Source: Cryptomeria japonica
Lineage: Eukaryota > Streptophyta > Pinopsida > Cupressales > Cupressaceae
Length of the DNA stretch: 64,000 bases
Direction: 5' to 3'
NCBI RefSeq assembly: GCF_030272615.1
Contig: NC_081415.1
Span: forward strand, 191,856,270-191,920,269
The position numbers and the translations under genes were made by a program. This document shows positions 25,001 through 34,000 of this stretch, one piece after another. The notes beneath the pieces were generated by a model. That model made no database searches and was not told where the DNA came from. It saw only the letters and a list, made by a program, of their open reading frames with translations. Numbering within the stretch: position 1 is the stretch's first letter; every line of letters begins with the position of its first letter.

Positions 25001-28000
25001 GAATGTGATAGACATAATATCATGAAGACAAATATATGACAAGCTACATTCGACATTCAAGTGTTAGAGGGACGTACTTTAACCAAGAGACTATACAAAT
25101 CTCATAATAAACAAATGAGAACGCTAAATCAAGCCCATAAGGGTTGAAATAAATGGAAAGATGGACCACTACTATACAAGGCCACACATAAATAAGCACC
25201 TCCCTTACAGTCAATTACATAATGATAAGGACCACAATGGTTTAGATAGTGTGTCTATTGATGTGCGTTTTATGACACTTCGAACAAAAAATAAAATATT
25301 GAATACTCTATCCTCTCTTGAACAAAATCTTCTCAAATGCTGAACAGCAGGATCACTTGAGATGACTCCAAGGTTTATATATGTCAGGTCTTGACATGTG
25401 GATAGCTTCAATGGTTGATGTGATTGTTGTTTTTACAAGGGGACTTGTTGTGACCTTTTCACACATTGTCCCATTGCAAATGGGGACCCCCTGCTTTTTT
25501 AGGTCCTCTTTGTCTTTTGGTTGTGTTTCTCTAGGTCTTTTCGTAGCAATCCTTTCGGTCTACCCAGTTTGCAAATGCTTTTTGATGAAATTTGATCGTC
25601 TGCAAGTCGTTTGAGCGAATTTGGCTAGGTTTGGAACATGTTTTGCCTATTTAAGGGTTTTGCCCTTCAACTTTAGGTTTGAGGTCTTTTCCTTAGGGTT
25701 TTGGAAAATATGAACCTTGCAATGAGGTTAGGGCCCTTCAAGGAAGCTACCAGTGAAATTTGAGTGAATTCTGAGCACTTACTATTTTTAGTAAGTTTCA
25801 CTGTCCCAAGTTGGCCTAATTTTTCCAAAAATCAAACTTACTATTTTTAGTAGTTTCTATTTTTAGTGTCACTATGTCCCAGTTTGCCCTAATTTTAACA
25901 TTTTGAAGTACTTACTAGTTTTAGTAAGTCTATTTTTGGCAGGTCCACCTCAGGCAATGGTCACGACACTGAAGGCAAAGCATTCCTGAAAATCTGTGTC
26001 TAAATCCAAAAAGTTGAAAAAGTAGACAAGTGGTCAGAAAAGCAGCTAAGTGCAAAGTTCTTTCCTGAAGTGGAAAAGCATGTAAAATCTGCTAAGGTCG
26101 AAAAATCCACTTAAAATCCAAAAATGGCATCTGAATTTGGAAAGGTGAAAAAATGTCTAAGGCAGTGAAGAATTTCTAAGTTTGTACAATGTTCTCCTTC
26201 ATTCAGATCAAAATGCATATCAAGTTAAGGATGGTCGCCAATTTGAGATCATGAAGGAATCTTAAAGTTTTCAAAAAAAAATTCCATCATATGGAAATGG
26301 CACTCTAGCAAGGGTTAGGGCGCCAAAGTGAAGTATAGGAGGAATTTCCTCCTCCAAAGGAAATTCCTTCACCTAAGCAAATTTCCGCCCAAACCTGAAG
26401 GAGGGTGCCAAAAGGGGGTAGTCAAGGAATTTTCCTCCAAGGCCAAAAATCCTTCACCTAGTCAAAATTCTGCTTAGGACTAATTGAGGGCGCCAAAATG
26501 AGATGGAGGAATTTTCCTCCATGCTAGAAATTCCTCCACATGGTCAAAAAACCGCCCAAAGAAAGGATAGGGCAACAAAATGGGGGTCAGGAGGAATTTT
26601 GTACTCCAAGCTAAATTCCTGCATAGCATGAAATTGGCACCCAAACTAGAGAAGGCGTGCTAGAAAGGGGAGAGGGAGGATTTTCTCCCTCCAAAGGAAA
26701 TTCCTACACCATGTCATTCTAGCACCCAAGATAGGAGTAAAGCGCCAAATAGGGGTCAAGGAGGAATTCCTTGATGATCAAACAGTCTTTCTCGTAGAAT
26801 TTCCACCCAAATCAATATGCATGGGCGCCAAATTGAGGTCACGAAGGAATTCCTTGAAAAACCAAAATTCCTCCACAAGTTGTAAATTCCGTGCAAGAAT
26901 AGCGGATGAGCGCCAAAACAAGGAAAGGGAGGAATTTCCTTCCAAGACTAGAATCCTTGTTCACATGGAATCAGCGCCCAAGAAGGTGATGAAGCATTGA
27001 ACTGGCATTCAAGAGAAAATAATTAAGAAAACATATATTCCTCCACAAGGTCAAAATAGTGCCCAAGCAAGGAGTCAAGGCACCAAATCAAGGTGATGGA
27101 GGAATTCTCCTCCAAGCACATTTTTCTTGCAGCACGTGGAAACAATGCCCAAGGTTGCAAACAAGACGTGAAAATCAAGGTTCAAGAAGAAAAGTTTGAA
27201 ATTCAAAAATTCCTTGAGGAAGAAATGTGCCCAAGGTAAAGAATTTCAAGGCACGAGGAAAATTGGTTGAGAGAGGATTTTCTCTCTCCAGGACTCTGGA
27301 CAATACAAAATTCCTTGAACATAGAAAATGGTCAGTGGTCAGGAAAATCTTCCTTTGGGATGAGGTGTGCACAAGGACATGAGAAAATTCCTTCAGGACA
27401 AGAAAAATCTCTCTACAAAGATTTTCTCTCCTAGAATTCCAGACATACAGAGATCCTTTAGAAGTGGAAAAGATTGTTAAAATTCTTCCGAAACAGGAAA
27501 ATCTTCCAAAATGTCTTTCGTGAGCCCGAAATGGAAAGATTCTTGTAAAGGATGAGTTGGCGACATCCAAAGAGAATATTCTATATTAATGAAGCACAAC
27601 CCAAGAAATTATAGAAGTTCCTACGACGGCGGGGTCCACTTGCATGCCAAGAATGTATTAATGCATGGCAACATGATGACACATTTATTGCTGGTAGGCA
27701 TTAGACCAAGTGACGATTGATTCAATGCATGATGGTTGTCATACTTAATGAGGTGATGGTGCATTTATTGCACAGTGGGCAATTTATTGCATGATGGATC
27801 ATTTATCACATTGAGCGAATTTGAAAGAAGTGGTGCATTTAATGCACAATGAACACCATTTTTGGCAGGAATGTTATTAATTGAAGGCATTTAATGCACA
27901 GTGAACGCCTTCAAAATCCACGCAAGTATGCAAATTGCAAAACAACCTAATTTGGCCAATCAAATCATAACATCCAAAGATACTCAAATTGGCCGATTAA

Positions 28001-31000
28001 GACACAAAATTGCAAAGCTAGCAAAATTGGCTGATCCAACCATCATATTGCAAAGGTCTTCAACTTGGCCGATTAGGTCATGAGCTGCAAAGGTGTCTTA
28101 AAATACCGCCACCAACCAAATCTTGCAAAGGTTCTCTAAAAGGTTGCCCAAACATATGAAGTGCAAAGGTTTCTCTAAAATCCGCCATGATGATCATGTT
28201 GCAAAGGTGCCTCCAAAAGCCGATTTGACTAAATGATGCAAAGGTATTTCAAATTTTTGCCAAGAAAGCTAAGATGCAAAGGTGTCTTCAAATGTTGCCT
28301 TGATCATGACTTGCAAATGTACTTGAAAAAGCCGCCAAATGAAGGAGTTGCAAAGGTCCTCCAAAAAGCCGCCACAATCCAAAGTTGCAAAGGTCACTTA
28401 AAATGCTGCCTCAATCCCAAGATTGCAAAGGTCCTTCAAAAAGCCACCCCAATCTAATCTTGCAAAGGTGAGTTGAAAATCTGCCTTGATAGTGACTTGA
28501 AAAGTTACCATGAAATGTCGCCTTCAAGCAAAAGTTGCAAAGGTGAGTTGAAAATCTGCCTTGATGAATGACTTGCAAAGCTATCTGCAAAAGTCAATTA
28601 AGTGATGACTTCCAAAGATGTTGTCAAAAAGCCACCATGATGACGACTTGCAAAGGTGTTGTCAAAAGCCACCATGATAAAGACTTGCAAAGGTATATGC
28701 AAATCCACCTTGATGCAAAGTTGCAAAGGTCCTAGAAAAAGTCGCCTCTAAGCAAACATTGCAAAGGTGATATAGAAATCCGCCAAGTATGCAAGATACA
28801 AAGGTCTCTAATTCACTTGAAGGCAGTGATTTTGGTTGAAAGAAGATTTCAAGATCAAATTGAAGACATCTTTTCTCCATGTTGAGGGAAAAATTGTGTG
28901 AAGTCACATTGCATCAGACTTGTAGCAAACACAAAGTCAGACATATAAAAGTGGAAGGAAAGTGAAATTAGTACGTATTCTATGTGTTTGACACACTTTT
29001 GTTTGCTTTGCAAGTGATTAATGTTGATATTAATTAGGGAAGGGCGGATTCATATTGCCTTGGGCAACACTGGAATCCACCCAAAAAGGGGCTGGCCCCT
29101 TTTCCCTCCAACGTGGCCCTATCCCCCACGCTTCATCTAATAAACATTCAACGTGTTGTCCAATAGGGCCGACCCTATTAACAAAGGCAGTTAAAAAGGA
29201 AATAATTAAAAGATTAATTATTTGGGAAGCCGACCTAGTTAAGGGGTTCGCTCCATATAAATAAAGATTAAGATTCATTTGTTATTCAATCAAGCAAACA
29301 TAAGCTCTCTCATCCTATGCGAAAATTCATATGTCTACATAGTGCGAACTTCAGTCAACTTCAAGCAGCAACCTCATTCACCATTTGAAGATGCGAAATT
29401 CACCTTAGGGTACTTGGCAACATTCAGGGTATGCACAGCAAACTGATTGGAGGTTGCACAGCAAACTGATTGGAGGTTGCACAGCAAACTGATTGGAGGT
29501 TGCACAGCAAACTGATTGGAGGTCTACCAGCCATCCATATCCAACGAAGTACTAATTGAAGGACTGTCAACTTAGAGTCATACACAACATAATTCTTAGA
29601 AGCCTACAATCTGGAGAAGGGAGCAGCAGTATCTATTCTGCATATGACAGCAAGTGAACGTTGAAGGCACCTCCTGCACAGCAACATCTGAATCTGCAAA
29701 TACAAGAGATAAGTGTTGTAATGATTACATAACTATAATCCATAATCAGATCTAAGGATCTTTTCTGGCTGGGTTTTTCCTCCTAGGAGGTTTTCCCAGG
29801 GTAACTGTGTCTTGCTCTCAATTTGTTCATTTCTATATTGTCATTTTCTTTCAGTTAAACTAACTAATTAGAAACTAAGTCTAAATTCTAAGTTATATCA
29901 ATCTGAAAGTGTTAAAATTAACAATTAAGTAAGGAATCAAGAACAAGTCAACATCAAGCTCAAGCTCTTCATTTGTAAAGGGGAATAGTTAAGAGTAAAT
30001 AGAATAAAGAATAGTTAATAGCAGCTAGAGTAGATTAGGAGAAGGCAGAAATTGTTGCCTAAGTTGTAAATAAACTTCCTTTTCATTGAAGTTATGGTGG
30101 AATGTGTTGTTTCTTTTACACTTGCATGATTTCTTGTTGGATCTTCACGTTAGCTAATGATAATTAGGTGGATGAAAGAATGTTGTGTATGATTTATGGT
30201 GAAATTCCTAATCCATACCACTAGCAATTTGTTGATTGCAAATTCGCCTTGTGTGGTCAACTGGAATACTTGAATGAGCTTAAATTCAATTGTTATTCAA
30301 TCATTGATATGCATTCAATTAATGGTGTCTATGCTTGATAATGATTTGAAAATAATCTGATTTCCTTAGAAGATTGCACTAAGCTTTGTGGAGTTGTTGC
30401 TTTGCATGTCAAAGCAAGGCTTAGTCAAGTTTCACCAAAGATTGTCCATTGTTCCTACTTTCCTAGACTTCCTCAACCCTTTCCCTTTTGCCCTTTTTTC
30501 AAACTCAAGCTAGTTTAGGATAAAAAGCATCACAATATTGCAACATCAGATGATCAAGTTCCAGCAATTCAAGCATTCTTGTACAACGTAAGTCCCCTTG
30601 TGATTCCAACATAATCACATCAAACCATTGAGCTTATCCACACGTTGTGACCCGACATTGAGAACCTTGGAGTTATCTCAAGTGATCCTTATGTGAATCT
30701 TCAACATTTGAGAGACTTTGTTCAAGAGAGGATAAGATACCTTGGTATTTTATTTTGTGTTTGCATGTGCCTAAAAACACATCAACAGATAGTGCGAAAA
30801 CTTGTATGGCAGGGATAAGAATCCTTGAACTCTTATGTAGGTGAACTTGGGAAATTGAATTAACCAAGCACCATATTTCTTCACTAACTCTTGTGCCTAC
30901 GGAGATAATCTTTGATGGATACTGCCTTGCAACTTCCTTGTTATATGCATGGAGAAAGCATTGTTTACTCTCCTGCAATGCGCCTTATTATGGAAGTGCA

Positions 31001-34000
31001 GTTGTGTGTAGTTCTCACATGCTCTTATTTCTCCTTTTCCGTTTCCAATTGGGCCTCTATACATCAATCCCATATACTCATAAGCCCTTGCTAATGAGTA
31101 GAAGATATAGGAGCTCATGTAAAAATGCTTGGTGCACTCTAGTCTTCTTAACTATAGATCGATGTTGTTACTTATGATCTTTGCCCAATTGATCTTCTCT
31201 CTACCCATTGTCACTACTTCCATGAAGTAGAACATCCAATTCTCAAATGAGGAAGCATGAGGACTTCCCATGTTCCGGTTGACCAGAGTGATCAAATCAC
31301 TAAATTCTTCCTTAAAGTTTGGTCGGTGAAGCTTGCTAGGTACTTTACTGAGGGCGGGCCTAGCCTTTGGCAACCAATACTTATTGATGATAACTAAGCA
31401 TTTGTCAAGATCATCCTCATAAATTGATATGCTCCTTCCTTATTCTTGAATATCATGTCCTTAGGGTCCAGTATATTCAATGGCTCATTGATGGCAGCTT
31501 TCGACAAATGCTAAGACTTTGCCATCAGGTGCCTTTATTTGCCTTGTGTCCACATCATAATGTCTAGCACATTCAACCATTAGTTCATTGCACTGGATAG
31601 CTCAGGAAAAGCCAACTGCTTGCACAACTACGCTCTCAATCATCTTCTTTGAGACTCCAGTAGACTTGCTTGTGTAGAGAGGGTCTTGAAATTTCTTCAT
31701 GTCAATCTTGCCCAAGTTGGTGTCTCCAACATTCGCCCACGGTGATGTGATCTTTGATTCAGGTAGCATCCCTCTCAAATCTTCCTTAATGAGAGCCTGC
31801 CTTGTGACACCTTTGGCCTTTGGAGCTGCCATATTCTTCCTGTGAGAGTTGCTTAAGTTAGGGTTTTGAAGGTAATTAATGCATATAGGATTGAAATTCA
31901 CCTACTAGGATAGCAATTTTCATCTAAAAAACTTAAATTTCAATAAATTGCTTAAACCCTAGGTGCTGCTATAAAGCCTAGACTGTCAAAAATCAGATTT
32001 TGCTTAAAAGATGATTATCAAAAGACAATGAATTTCCATTAGAAGACGCATCAGCAAATTAAGGATTTTGAAAACAAATGTTTGAAAAGATTTTTTTCTC
32101 TTTTAAGTCCTCCGAAACCCTGATCTGTGACTGTAACATCACAAAATCAGGCCTGATTTATGATATGTAAAATGATCAAAATGTCAAAATCAGACCTGTA
32201 AGTGACTGCTTTAAAATGCTGATGTTTGAATTCTGCCTCTTAGATTTGCAAAATTCGCTTCAATGATAGCTGTAGCAATCCCTAGAATTTGCAAATGCAT
32301 GAGAGGTTTGCTAGTTGAAGAATGAAATTCACTGATTTTTGCTTTAATTGCAGATCAAATTCGCTGTTTTTGTTGTGGATGATCGCTGCTGATGATAAAG
32401 ATTCGCCTGCTCCAATGGAAGAATTCGCTGATCTCAGGCTTTATGTCTGCTGGCCTCAAATCAAATTTGCTGGAATTCGCCTACAAAAGATGTAATGCGC
32501 TGCTTCTGAAAGTAAATTCACTTCTCAATGGAGAAGATCACTGCTGAGTAACAGAGACAAATCTTTTTTTTAATGATGGTTGATCAAATGAAATGATGAG
32601 CCATCTTAAATAGGCATTGATCACTTGGGGTGTGTCTTTTGCTTTTTCATTTTCCTCATAAGGCCGACTTGGTCTTGCCTTTTCATTTAATGATTTGCAT
32701 TTCCCATGTAAAAGGCCAACTTGATCTTGCAATGTTTTATTTTATTCATTTGAATTTGAATCCCAACGGTTATTTGAATTGGATTAGATAACCCAAAGGT
32801 TGGCCTTCCTATCCTCTTTAGTGCCAAACTTTGCCTTCATGTTATGCCGTGGATTTGGGGATGCTAGGCATATGCCGTGGATTTTGAGTGGTGAGGCATG
32901 TACCGTGGAATGGAGGGGGGTCTGGCATGTGTCGTGGGAAGAAGGGAGTCAGGGATGTGCCTTAGGAAGGATCGGGATTTTGGAGGATAAAGCATGTGCC
33001 ATGGGAAGGATGCATGAGGGATGTGCCGTGGGGAAGGATGGATGAGGGATGTGCCGCGAATTTGATGATGCAAGGAAGGTGTCGGGATTTGGAGGTGGAT
33101 AAGGAAGCTTTGCCAAGGATATGTCGTGGGATGAAAGGCATAAGGGATATTGCAATTTTCATTGTATTCCCTTCAACATTCTTCCTTGATTCGCCAAAGC
33201 AATCAAATCCTGATTTTCAAACAATTTCAAGTCATATTGCTAAGTCATGGACTTAGAAAGGAGAGGCACATGCCGTGGATTTGGGAACACGAGGCACATG
33301 CCGTGGATTTGAGAGCATGAGGGACATGCTGTGGAATGGAAGGCATGAAGGACATTCCTCATTTTGGTCAGTTTGACTGGACCTAGCCTATCCTTCTGTT
33401 TTTGCTAAGGCATTGTCCTCATTCAATTGATCCAAGTCAAGGATTGGGCATGTTTGATACTTCATCACTTGATAACTGCTCCCACATCCTTGCTTGTTCT
33501 TGGCTTCTAAATTCTCGGCTTAACATCTTGATCTGGTTTGAGACATCATCCATTGATTAACTTTGATCTCCAATCCCTTTCATCACTCAATCTCTTCAGA
33601 GCTGCTATGACTCATTTCAACCTAAAGGGAGACTAGACTACTACCAAACTGCCTGAGACTTAGGATTGTTGGCAAAAAGAGGAGATCCCCATTCGCGATG
33701 GGATGATGTGTGAAAAAGCTCACAACAGTGTCCACTAATGTTCTTTGCCCTAAAGCAAAGAATTGCACAAAAGACAATGCTGATCAGTAGGTGTTATCAG
33801 AAGATGTTTTTCAAGAATCATGTTTAAGGCACTAATGAAGAATAAGAGACATAATCTTTCCACAGTGCATAATAGTGATAGAGAATGCTGCTGGATATAA
33901 CTGTATGGTAGCTTATTGCATTGACATTTCAGATCACACTCCATGATCCATTATCAGGAAGTGGAAAACTAGGAATGTCATTATTTTGAGACTTTCCAAA

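Larger units (their letters stand above)
29022..29923 (+). mobile_element. Solo LTR, 902 bp, ATTAA target-site duplication
   Basis: Begins TGTTGATATTAATTAGGG and ends GTTAAAATTAACA, with ATTAA on both sides (29017-29021 and 29924-29928). TATAAATA is at 29256-29263, and a pyrimidine-rich tail resembling CTCCTAGGAGGTTTTCCC is near the 3' end. Size and ends suit a Copia LTR; that is inference. It sits inside long LTR copy C and is therefore younger than it. Confidence 0.87.
25446..30787 (+). mobile_element. Long LTR (copy C) interrupted by a solo LTR
   Basis: Starts TGTTGTGACCTTTTCACACA and ends AACACATCAACA. Without the 902-bp insertion and its duplication it is about 4.4 kb. U3 carries the CTTACTATTTTTAGTAAG cluster, a GGAGGAATT minisatellite (26290-27560) and a GCAAAGGT minisatellite (27930-28800). 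The TATA region seen in copy B is missing here, as the insertion point lies just before CAAGCTCAAGCTCTTC. Its flanks GGACT and GATAG do not match, so one side has been rearranged. Confidence 0.72.

Noticed and set aside
29030-29278. Antisense and sense frames of 69-82 codons at the start of the 902-bp LTR
   Set aside because: They lie wholly inside LTR U3 sequence and have no recognised motif.
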